A DNA stretch of 64,000 nucleotides. It comes from Aspidiotus rigidus. Lineage: Eukaryota; Arthropoda; Insecta; Hemiptera; Diaspididae. Location of the stretch: NCBI GenBank assembly GCA_035079385.1, contig JAVHKY010000052.1, forward strand, positions 7,440,001 through 7,504,000, written 5' to 3'. Positions 43,897-52,400 of this stretch are shown here, piece after piece; within the stretch, counting starts at the first letter, position 1; every line of letters starts with the position of its first letter. A program made the position numbers and the translations under genes. A model generated the notes under the pieces. That model was not told the origin of the DNA. It did no database searches and was given only the letters and a program-made list of their open reading frames with translations.

Positions 43897-44270
43897 GTTT
43901 CAACTAAGAATTTCAAACACAAATGACCGCAAATTATATCGTTAATATTTTGTTGTTGGTCGCTATTGTAGGAAACAGTACACGCACTACCAAAATACTT
44001 GATTAGCTCAGGAGGTGGTTGACATCCAAATGAATCGTAATACTGGACTGAATTACCTTTTTTATAGTACGCTACCCAATGTGTTCCGGGATTATTTCTT
44101 GTATCCAAGTTCACAATACCTCTTTCAAATTTATAAGGTTTTTTAGGTAAGGTATCACGCATGAAAACACCACGCCAGTACTGTATCTTGAATTTCTCGG
44201 CATAATCATTTATTTCAAAATTACTTAGCGCGTGTACTTTTTTTCCGAAATAACTGCTGATACAATCCAT
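43890..44270 (-). CDS. Adenain-like cysteine protease
   Basis: Maturation protease with H64 (GTHWVAY), D79 (YYDSFG), Q107 and C114 (ICGHLCLKF), in the order and spacing of adenovirus protease. The product is 126 aa, shorter than adenovirus protease and typical of Polintons. The ATG at 44270 lies 50 bp inside the PLA2 gene. Likely substrates are virion precursor proteins; the PLA2 protein has a fitting site (MEGKG). Confidence 0.92.
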   Translation of the reverse strand: MDCISSYFGKKVHALSNFEINDYAEKFKIQYWRGVFMRDTLPKKPYKFERGIVNLDTRNNPGTHWVAYYKKGNSVQYYDSFGCQPPPELIKYFGSACTVSYNSDQQQNINDIICGHLCLKFLVETI

Positions 44271-45054
44271 TACCTTTTGTCGTTTTTTTATTCAGGTACA
44301 TTCCTTTCCCTTCCATTGCTTTATTGTGGCGAATTTTTTCCTCAATCAAACGATCATTGGCTTTTTTATTAGAGTAACTATCGTATATTGTACCAAGTAC
44401 TGACGCTACAGTTGGTAAAAATCCTCCATTTTTTATTTTATTTAGTTGCGCAGCTGATAATTTGATTGTTGAGGAATTTTTTGCCTTTGTAATTTTATTT
44501 ATCTGTGTTTTTGTTAATGGAAGTGAAAGACCTGATTGTATGGATTCTTTTGTACGTTTCTTACTCACAGTAAGGGAAACTGTTTTCTTTTTGTTAGCCA
44601 CAGCATCCACCAATTTCTGACATTCACTATCATTCATACTGACTGGGAAATCAGTGTACGTGCCTATACCAGCCCCTAAGGCCCGTTTCCCTTTCATAGT
44701 GTTTGTGACCAACCAGGCCATTGCTTTTTCGCCAAGACTGGAATCTGGAGCTGTCACACGAGCCCAAGCGTCTTCTTCCAACTTTTTATCGGCAATATGT
44801 CTACTATCCAAATCCTTGGACTTACTGTAAGCAATGTCGTGGTACATAGCCGCTTCATCGAGTTTATTTTTTGGTTTAACTCCTTTTTCCAATTTCAACT
44901 CTAAATTAGTCCCAGGACCAGCGTACTGGTAACCCCCAGGGAGATGTAATTCAAACGGAAGTGAATCTATCATCTTGTTTATGAGACCTTTCCCGTGTTT
45001 TGGGAGAAGATCATTTACAATGCGATTACGCCTTTTTTCTATGTAGGATGTCAT
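44221..45054 (-). CDS. PLA2-domain virion-type protein
   Basis: The N-terminal domain has the parvovirus VP1-type PLA2 signature: YAGPGTN calcium loop and AAMYHDIAYS with the His-Asp pair, plus a further DKKLEED helix. Middle and end are Lys-rich with KNGGFLPTVAS, a weaker form of the pX-like hydrophobic stretch, and MEGKG, a match to the adenain rule. This suggests a core/minor virion protein that combines DNA binding and membrane breach; that role is inferred. Its ATG overlaps the stop of the gene before it (ATGA). Confidence 0.88.
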   Translation of the reverse strand: MTSYIEKRRNRIVNDLLPKHGKGLINKMIDSLPFELHLPGGYQYAGPGTNLELKLEKGVKPKNKLDEAAMYHDIAYSKSKDLDSRHIADKKLEEDAWARVTAPDSSLGEKAMAWLVTNTMKGKRALGAGIGTYTDFPVSMNDSECQKLVDAVANKKKTVSLTVSKKRTKESIQSGLSLPLTKTQINKITKAKNSSTIKLSAAQLNKIKNGGFLPTVASVLGTIYDSYSNKKANDRLIEEKIRHNKAMEGKGMYLNKKTTKGNGLYQQLFRKKSTRAK

Positions 45055-45821
45055 ATTTCTCGTATTTCTTCTAGTATACTTGTAATCTCGTTATATAATA
45101 ACGGATTTTTATTACCAGCTTTTATTTCACTGTACGCTATATATAGTTTTTCGAGCAATTCGTCCAATGAGTTCCAGTAAACATATTCCACTGGGTTATT
45201 TGTCACAATTTTCTTTAACCCTTTTCCTTTTTTCTTTGTTTGTATTATATCATGTTTTTCTAAAATTGGTTTAATGAAATTTGTATACTTATACCCTGAA
45301 CTACGTTTAATGTAATCGTCATTAGGATCATTATTACGTCTATATGAATCAGTTTTCAATATTATCTCCTCAAAGTTATCTACATCTTCATCAGAAAAAT
45401 TAGATGGTTTCTGAAGTGTTAGCAATGACCATAAACCTTCAGTCCCTTTGTACTTTTTACCATCGGGAAAATATATGTCATTATTCCGGATTGTAACAGG
45501 TTCTGATCCAATGAACATCTCTTTATTTCGCGTGTGGAATCCAAATATTTTATCTGTTTTCACATCTTTATCCGAATAATAAGTCAAATATTTCAAAGCC
45601 ACTTCGCCAATGACATTTTCAACTTCCTCTTTCTCAGTCTTAATTTTTGGAGGATCATCTGTTGTCTTACCCAATTCCTTTGACAAGGTCTCTAATGGTT
45701 TTACTATTGGTTGAAAAGTTTCAGCCAAGTGTTTGGTGCGCGTTAATTTTCCATATTTTAATTCATCATACGCTTTGCGCAAAGCTTTGGATGCTTCGAT
45801 ATAACTTTGAACTTTATTCAT
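45051..45821 (-). CDS. Conserved 256-aa Polinton protein, possible minor virion protein
   Basis: It is the counterpart of 7949-8728, with GTEGLWSLLTLQKP, DSYRRNNDP and VYWNSLDELLEKLYI shared. The N-terminal third looks helical and charged. Function is unknown to me. Its ATG overlaps the stop of the extended penton-like frame, and its stop overlaps the PLA2 start, both as ATGA, so the three genes form a tightly coupled block. Confidence 0.75.
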   Translation of the reverse strand: MNKVQSYIEASKALRKAYDELKYGKLTRTKHLAETFQPIVKPLETLSKELGKTTDDPPKIKTEKEEVENVIGEVALKYLTYYSDKDVKTDKIFGFHTRNKEMFIGSEPVTIRNNDIYFPDGKKYKGTEGLWSLLTLQKPSNFSDEDVDNFEEIILKTDSYRRNNDPNDDYIKRSSGYKYTNFIKPILEKHDIIQTKKKGKGLKKIVTNNPVEYVYWNSLDELLEKLYIAYSEIKAGNKNPLLYNEITSILEEIREI

Positions 45822-46542
45822 TTTACTGGTCTAAATAATAGTATTAGAGTAACTTGTTCACCTCGGAAATCAATTAATTTTCCCGACTGATCGGTTATTC
45901 TGATGGCTAGTTCGTGAATTGCGTCTGTATTTATAGCATAATACAACAAATTTGTTGGTCTCTCTACAATTCTCTCACCAGGATTCACATCTAACGGAAA
46001 CTCGTAAATTGTATATTGTCATTCTTCGCGTGATCGTAAAAATTACATTTTATTAAATTACATTGCACGCGTAATGTGTTTATGGGGTTTATGTCCACTA
46101 CTTTATCTGACTTTTCTGTTTCACCAGACATGATGTAACGATTTTTTGAGAAACCCAATAACGGACCTACAGAATTAGGGAATGTAAAATCAACTCCCGC
46201 ATTTTTACAAGTTATCTCAACTTCCATTGTATTTTTATTCAATTTTAGAGATATTTCTGCTTCTTGTACCTGATAATCTTTCATTATCATGTCTATTATG
46301 TCATCTATCTCATAAGAACCATCAGGGATTTCTACTATTTGAAGTTCTTGCTCTCTTGTACGAGTATGGTCCAATGTTATATGAAAGACATTATTTTGCA
46401 GGTTATTACTTACATTTGGTATACTATTGTATGTGACAAACGTTTGTAATGCTACTTCATACTGTCTACTCAAATGTATTGGTTCGTGATAGATCAGATC
46501 AATATCCGACTGTCGACTATGGATAGAAATTTGGAAAGCCAT
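45818..46542 (-). pseudogene. Penton-like minor capsid gene with frameshift
   Basis: The first frame (46542 to 45991, 183 aa) has IPDGSYEIDDIIDMI and NSVGPLLGFSKNRY. A -1 shift is then needed near 46005-46020 to continue with YEFPLD, ERP, YAINTDAIHELAI and DFRGE to a stop at 45818. The element 1 copy is interrupted at the matching point by a TAG. The role as a single jelly-roll penton-like protein is inferred from gene order and motifs. It may be a young lesion, a programmed shift, or a sequencing error. Confidence 0.72.
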
Positions 46543-46543
46543 A

Positions 46544-47026
46544 TCATTGAATTGTCCTTGAAACCAACCACCATTTATACTTTTGAGCCTGTTCTAATGC
46601 ACAACGATATCCCTGTGAATGTCCCCAGAATATACATTCGAGTCGTGCAGGTGATGACAACGAACAAGCCTGAGGGCATTTTATACTATCCAAGTCAACT
46701 ATTTTCATTTTCCAATTCATACACTTTCTCAAATATTCCACTCGCTCAGATCCTTTCACATACACTACATCGGCACCTCTTGTAAGCTCATACAATACAG
46801 AAAGAGCCTGATCTTTCTCAACATGTCCATAATTCCACGGGATAATGTGAATGTATTTTGTAACATACTTCACACGTGCTTTCATCTCACCACACGGCTG
46901 AAATGATGGAGATTTGATGAAGAAATGATGAACTATATTTTCATTCACACCCACTATAGCAAGCTCTTTCAGAATGAATTCATTGGATAGCGTTTTAAAT
47001 GCTTGAAAATCTACGACAAACGCCAT
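46544..47026 (-). CDS. Unrecognised 160-aa protein, possible RNase H-like fold
   Basis: The start is the ATG at 47026; the frame above it opens with TTG inside the leader. It has FVVDFQAF, then ILKELAIVG, then VVYVKGSERVEYL, DLDSIKCP and a C-terminal C/W-rich part. Proteins with these blocks recur in arthropod repeats. Spaced acidic residues in beta-strand settings could fit an RNase H/exonuclease fold, but the DxE motif reads DFQ. Element 1 lacks it. The TATA box of the next gene lies in its last codons. Confidence 0.6.
   Translation of the reverse strand: MAFVVDFQAFKTLSNEFILKELAIVGVNENIVHHFFIKSPSFQPCGEMKARVKYVTKYIHIIPWNYGHVEKDQALSVLYELTRGADVVYVKGSERVEYLRKCMNWKMKIVDLDSIKCPQACSLSSPARLECIFWGHSQGYRCALEQAQKYKWWLVSRTIQ
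46571..46579 (-). promoter_or_regulatory. TATA box inside upstream coding sequence
   Basis: TATAAATGG lies 29-37 bp before the penton-like ATG, within the last codons of the 160-aa gene. Confidence 0.6.
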
Positions 47027-47061
47027 TGCAATAATGACATGGAAGGACAACTACTTGTCTC

Positions 47062-47070
47062 CTATTTATA
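47062..47070 (-). promoter_or_regulatory. TATA box of the 160-aa gene
   Basis: TATAAATAG lies 36-44 bp upstream of the ATG at 47026. Confidence 0.65.
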
Positions 47071-47148
47071 GTTTTTTTCCTCCTCAGAAATTTCCACACA
47101 AGCACAATTAACGTGAAAACACATCTTTTACTTTCTGGATCCATTTTT

Positions 47149-48351
47149 TCAATGGAGAACGCGTGTATTCAAGGGATTATATACTGCTTTATCATCTGTT
47201 ACGAGTAGGCAGTGAATTACAGTATTTGCTGTAATATTCTCTCGCCAAGCAAAATTTATCCTAATATTAATTAAGGTATTCTTAATCACATCTGGTTGAT
47301 ACGAACAATCGATAGCAATTATAGGATAATCATTAAGGAATTTCTGATACGTAAACAGAGGATCTACTTTTTCTTCATCAAGTTCATAATAGGATGCTTT
47401 GAAATGTTTGAACATGTGATATAGATTGGAACACTTGTACTCATCTAGCTTCAAATTTAAACGTTCTCTCGGATAGACAATATTATTGTTCAACTGTACT
47501 TGTACATTTTCCAAATTCATGAAATCAAATTTAGAAGTATCAACCAATTGTTTGTTAATTCTATCATTCTGGAAAGCTAGAAGAACGTATTTTGTACGCG
47601 CATAAGCTACAGGAATATCCCAACTATAATCTGTACCCGCAATACCACTGATACTCTGATGCCACCAGCGTCTATATTCTAAATTATAACTCGTATTTTT
47701 CAGTATTTCATTTCGTACTTTCGTCTCATACTCTAGGTTAAATTTTACTTGAGGCATTCGCCACACAATATCTTTTAAAGTTAAATTTATTAAATGATCG
47801 TTTCCTAAAGAAGTCACAAAACAATTACTATTGTTCCCTGTATTCCTGAAGAAGACCAATTTCTGTGGCATACGAAATAGAAAACGTTTGTAATCCTCAA
47901 AAAATCCCATCACTATTGAGAGAGGTATACTTTGAGAAAAATATCCACTCTTGTTTATCATGAGATTACCTGGAGAACTAATGTTCCATCCTGCATTATT
48001 GTACTTCAAGTCATTTTCAAAGCAAACAAGCCCTTTCATTGTTGTTGAAATACCTGGTTTACGAATCGAGTCTATTTTGTTGTCGCCTATGTAATAATCA
48101 ATACGGTCGAATAGATGTAGAAGCCCATTTGTGACAAAGTTAAATACATTCACATCTTGCGGAATCTCTACATGCGCTCCTGTTTTTTTAATCTCAATTT
48201 GGCCTCTAAGCACAAGTAAACTTTTACTCGGTTGAGTTACAATATCCTCGTTATACGCTGTAATTGGAAATTCTGTTCCAGGAGTGTCAAATTTTTCAGA
48301 CATGGGTGGTCTGTAATCGTAAAATTCAATGCTCTCAATAACATTCTCCAT
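47149..48351 (-). CDS. Major capsid protein candidate
   Basis: 400 aa, homologous along its length to 10006-11235. Shared blocks are TQPSKSLLVL, LLHLFDRIDYYIGDNKID, IPLSIVMGFFEDYK, PQKLVFFRNTG and YPIIAIDCSYQPD. Size, predicted beta content and place in the morphogenesis block fit a double jelly-roll capsid protein; a structure prediction would be decisive. The frame is intact, and A5 precedes the ATG. Confidence 0.78.
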   Translation of the reverse strand: MENVIESIEFYDYRPPMSEKFDTPGTEFPITAYNEDIVTQPSKSLLVLRGQIEIKKTGAHVEIPQDVNVFNFVTNGLLHLFDRIDYYIGDNKIDSIRKPGISTTMKGLVCFENDLKYNNAGWNISSPGNLMINKSGYFSQSIPLSIVMGFFEDYKRFLFRMPQKLVFFRNTGNNSNCFVTSLGNDHLINLTLKDIVWRMPQVKFNLEYETKVRNEILKNTSYNLEYRRWWHQSISGIAGTDYSWDIPVAYARTKYVLLAFQNDRINKQLVDTSKFDFMNLENVQVQLNNNIVYPRERLNLKLDEYKCSNLYHMFKHFKASYYELDEEKVDPLFTYQKFLNDYPIIAIDCSYQPDVIKNTLINIRINFAWRENITANTVIHCLLVTDDKAVYNPLNTRVLH

Positions 48352-48381
48352 TTTTAAGTTACTTTCTTCATATCTCGCTCG

Positions 48382-48390
48382 GTATTTATA
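48382..48390 (-). promoter_or_regulatory. TATA box containing the OB-gene stop
   Basis: TATAAATAC, with the upstream TAA stop (48386-48388) inside it, 31-39 bp before the capsid ATG. Confidence 0.8.
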
Positions 48391-48667
48391 CTTTTTCTGA
48401 AGGGAATTCTATCTTGGCGTAAGAGAACTCTGTATTACCTTTACACTGCTCCATACCTTTGAAACAAAAATACTTCTTGTCTTTCAAAAAATCGTCATCA
48501 AAGTGTTTCTTCGCAAACCATTGAGGTAAGTTAAGTCGTATCGGACCCTCCAAGTCAATTGTGATAGTTTGTTGTCCAAATTTGTTGTAATATTTGAAGT
48601 GATTGGTAATTGTATAAACAACACCAACTTGTAAATCTGCAAACTTCACATATGTTACTTCAGCCAT
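48386..48667 (-). CDS. Small OB-like protein, candidate ssDNA-binding protein
   Basis: 93 aa with FADLQVGVVYTI, FGQQTITIDLEG and IRLNLPQWF, a strand pattern I associate with small OB-fold proteins of mobile elements. A single-strand-binding role during protein-primed replication would fit, but is inferred. It lies between ATPase and capsid genes and is absent from element 1, which also lacks the polymerase; that co-loss is consistent with a replication role. Confidence 0.6.
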   Translation of the reverse strand: MAEVTYVKFADLQVGVVYTITNHFKYYNKFGQQTITIDLEGPIRLNLPQWFAKKHFDDDFLKDKKYFCFKGMEQCKGNTEFSYAKIEFPSEKV

Positions 48668-48682
48668 GATGCAAATGATACT

Positions 48683-49381
48683 CTATGAAGGTAACTGAGC
48701 TTCCTTATATACTAATTTGAACTCGAAATTCTTCTTGAATGTATAATCATCTAGATCAATAGTGATGAAACTGAATTTTTCACGCCAACAGTAATCACAC
48801 ATTTTCTTGAAAGTAGCAAAGTCTGTGAAACCACTAATGTATTCGTAATACACTTGTCTCAGATTCACACCATCCAGTTTGAAGAGTATTAAGAAATTCA
48901 TATTTCCTCTAATTCCCGATTTTTTAGGTATTTTTGTATAACTCTGTGTCAAATAGAAACAGGAAATACTACGATGACGCCCTCTTAAGAAGTAGTTTGC
49001 AATTGGATCTTGGTCTTCTGTTAATATATCTTCAAATATTATAGTTGAATTAATTTCTATTTTTTCAGGTGGCGGTAAATTGTCAATATCTGTAATCACA
49101 TGATAACCAATCTTTTTCTTACTTTTATTATGACCCTCCACCAATTCCTCCAACAGTTTGTACTTGGCTTGATCAGCAGTCTTACAACAAAGGTAAATGT
49201 TAGTTAGCGGTTTTTTGTGTAGCAGTATTGTCAACACTACATTAGTTTTCCCAGCTCCACTACTCCCTGCTATAACAGCACGCATTACATTAGGAAACAT
49301 GGGAACTTTACGTTTTTCTGGTGGTTTTGTGTCTAAATTAAGTACAGGAATACTTGTTTTCAGTTTTGTTGCAAATTCCAT
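48683..49381 (-). CDS. FtsK/HerA-type DNA packaging ATPase
   Basis: 232 aa. Walker A is GSSGAGKTN (residues 35-43), Walker B is STIIFEDI (about 110-117), and FLRGRHRSISCFYLTQSY carries the sensor region. It is clearly homologous to the element 1 copy. The leader just before the ATG is a run of CAA units. The last codons contain the TATA box of the next gene. Confidence 0.94.
   Translation of the reverse strand: MEFATKLKTSIPVLNLDTKPPEKRKVPMFPNVMRAVIAGSSGAGKTNVVLTILLHKKPLTNIYLCCKTADQAKYKLLEELVEGHNKSKKKIGYHVITDIDNLPPPEKIEINSTIIFEDILTEDQDPIANYFLRGRHRSISCFYLTQSYTKIPKKSGIRGNMNFLILFKLDGVNLRQVYYEYISGFTDFATFKKMCDYCWREKFSFITIDLDDYTFKKNFEFKLVYKEAQLPS
48703..48711 (-). promoter_or_regulatory. TATA box inside the ATPase 3' end
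   Basis: TATATAAGG, part of the codons for VYKE, 36-44 bp before the ATG at 48667. Confidence 0.7.
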
Positions 49382-49414
49382 TGTTGTTGTTGTTGTTGTG
49401 GTTAGATTGCCACT

Positions 49415-49423
49415 CTATTTATA
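49415..49423 (-). promoter_or_regulatory. TATA box containing the polymerase stop
   Basis: TATAAATAG whose last three bases are the polymerase stop (49415-49417). It lies 34-42 bp before the ATPase ATG. Confidence 0.8.
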
Positions 49424-52400
49424 GTATCCCCAAGGTAGTGTGTCGTGATTTGTCTGAATAGCACGTTTGTCAAACTTGAATGAAAAAGTCTTAGTCACAT
49501 CTTTGTTCACCAAGTTCTTTGTATTTTTGTCGCGTACTATTTGTCTGTCTGTGACTAAGACTTTATGTACATTTCCGTCAATTATATCCTCCATCGCCTT
49601 ACTCGAGAGCTTCTCAATATTCTGGTGGTGTAATGTGAATCCTTTAATTTTGGTGCACTCTTTATTTGTATTTGTCTTGTAATAGTATGATTTAGGTCCA
49701 GTGCACAACCATTTGTTAATGTACACTCCCGGTCCAAGTTCATCAGTCCACTCAGCCAACGAGTCACCAATGTTCACTCTTTCTGTCCCATCTGATTCAT
49801 AAACAATAGAATCTGTATCGCAGTAGATAACTTTCTGGTCTAAAGTACTCATCTGTCTGTATAAACGTAAACGCGCGTTTGCTGTAGTGAAAGCGGCAAC
49901 ATATAGATTAGTGTTGTAAGAAGTCTCTACAAACTCTTCCTTTGACTTGTAGTTCATCTGGACCATTTCTTCTGTTAGGAAAAGAGTACTGGATACTTCC
50001 AGTTTATCATCAAGTAGTAGATTGTAGAATGTTGAACAGTCACTCACATACTGTGTCTTAGTCATATTTTGTCGCATTGCAAACCGTCCCCACAGGTTAT
50101 TCAAACAGTTTTTTGCAATTGTCCGTCGTCCTGAATTAGGTTCAATTTTTCCCAAGTCCAAGTCAATACCCAGTTTTTCTTTAATGTCTTTAGCATACTC
50201 TTCTTTACTAGCAAACGAGTGTGGACTACTTTCCAATTTTATTTTCAAAAAGTTCTTAATATAATCTTTCCACAAGTCGTAAGTACGTTCAAAGTGCCAC
50301 ACTTCATAGATTTTTTCTACTTGGTAACCCTGTATCATAGCTTCGTGTACTTCAACGGTCGTCCATGTACCAACAAATGATCTTTCATCATCCCAGTGAG
50401 TACATCTAGTTTGTGTTGATGCTGCGCACTTTACACACAATGGGAAGACTAACTTTTCATAGTTGTCAATTTTAACTTTAACTGGAAGAACTGGCAAGTA
50501 CAAGTCACGCGGTGGAAGAATTTTACATTTTATGAAACCAAACCATTCAAGATCATATGCCCTTGGTTTGTAAATTTTCTCTGCATGTCCCAATGGGTAT
50601 GCGTCATAGTACATAACACTCGGATAGAGTGACACAACGTCGATGTACTTTATGTTGCCCTCTGCTTTCAATTTGAAACATTCAGTTCTACCACCAAAGA
50701 ATGCATCACGAGGATTCAACGCTTCAATAATTTCAGGGTTTTTATATATTTTGTACAACTGTGATTTCTTCCATTGACAAGAGTAAATTTCAACAAGTTC
50801 ATACCCAGCATCCTTAATTGCAGCTGATCTATTAACTGTAGCTTGGTGTAAATCAGCCATTTTTGTTTTATTCACCGGGTTCACACTGTCAGCTTCAAAG
50901 CAGGTTGGACAACCATGGAAAAAGCATCCTTGGTACTGATAGACTGTATTTGTTGTCTGGTCAAAACCATCAACCCGTTCACCAAGAATTGTAACTTCAC
51001 GTCCATTCAAAGCGTGTCTTATGTTTGAGTCTTCAAATGAGTTCAACCAACCAATACTCTCTTTAGAGTACTCGTCTTTGGGTGTTTCATTAATAACGGC
51101 TATCGCGTCTGTGGGTAAAAATTGACTACGGTAGGTGCTTAAACAGACTGAAGCAATGGTGATGTATTGTAGAGGATCAATGTTAGCAATGTCCAAGAAG
51201 TCTTGTCGGAAAGTCATCATTCCTCGTCGCAACAGATCCACATCAGAGTGACAATATGAGAGTCGTTCTTCTTTCAAATTAAAAATATGATTATCAGCGA
51301 CACGTTCCTGGTGCCATTTCATAAATGCTGCACGTTGGTCTGGTTTCATTGTATTGTAGCCATAAAATTGTTTGTCTGGTATAGGTCCAACATAATCAGC
51401 ATTCGCGGTAGTATTGAAGAAATGCGGGAAGTATCCTTTCTTCAGTTCTTTGAGACCAAATGTTTTTGGGAATGAAGAGAGCGGAGCAGGGACAAAGTTA
51501 TGACTGTCGATAATTCTCAATTTCAGTTCTTTTATTTCCATGTACATTATTTTTGTACCGTTGTTAATAACAATTGGTTTGATGGTGTTGTTTATACAGT
51601 ACTGTAGAATAAATTGTGTGTCAAACCCCTTGGCATAATGCGCTACACAAGTATATTTGATGTGCCGTTCATTAATCAACCACTTGCAAAATTCATCGTT
51701 AGTTTCAAAGTCAAATTTAGTACCGTCAAAGTAATGCGCGCATACACAGTTGGGGATATGTGTACCTGTTTCCTGTTCAGTCTCATAGTCAAAGAAGATG
51801 TATTTCTCAGTGTATTGGCAATTTTTAGATACAGGATATGGAAGTTCAATTTGAATTTCAGTTGTTTGTTCGACTGTTTCTTCATTTTCACATTCTATAC
51901 CCAACATTTTAAATTCTTCAATGTGTGAGTGGAAGGCTTGACACGATATATTAGACATATTTTTTATTTTCTCGTATGATGAGAGAAATTTAACACAAGT
52001 CTCGTGGTTTCCACCTTTATCGGGGTGTTGACTTAATAATAATTTCTTAAAATTTTTCTTAACTGTTTCTTCAACATTCATATTGTATACCACACAATTG
52101 TGAGTTGTCACTGTTGTAGGTAATCCCAAAGATATTGTAATTATCCGCGGTGGAGCGCAATTTCCACAACCGTACATACATTTCCCACCTTTTTGTTCCA
52201 CAGGTTGCATATAACACTTGTGATGTCTGAGATCGCATATTCTTAAACAATTACGGCATTTACCATAACCACATTTATGATACATTCTATCGTATAGTAC
52301 ACGTTTCACAATCTGATTACATCCCTCACACTTCAAGAGAATAGGGCAAACATCTTTCTTGTGATTGTCCATACATTCTTGATTGTACACAAATCGATTA

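Noticed and set aside
46544..47026. Confident call as a DEDD exonuclease
   Set aside because: The key DxE motif reads DFQ, and the other acidic motifs cannot be fixed by eye.
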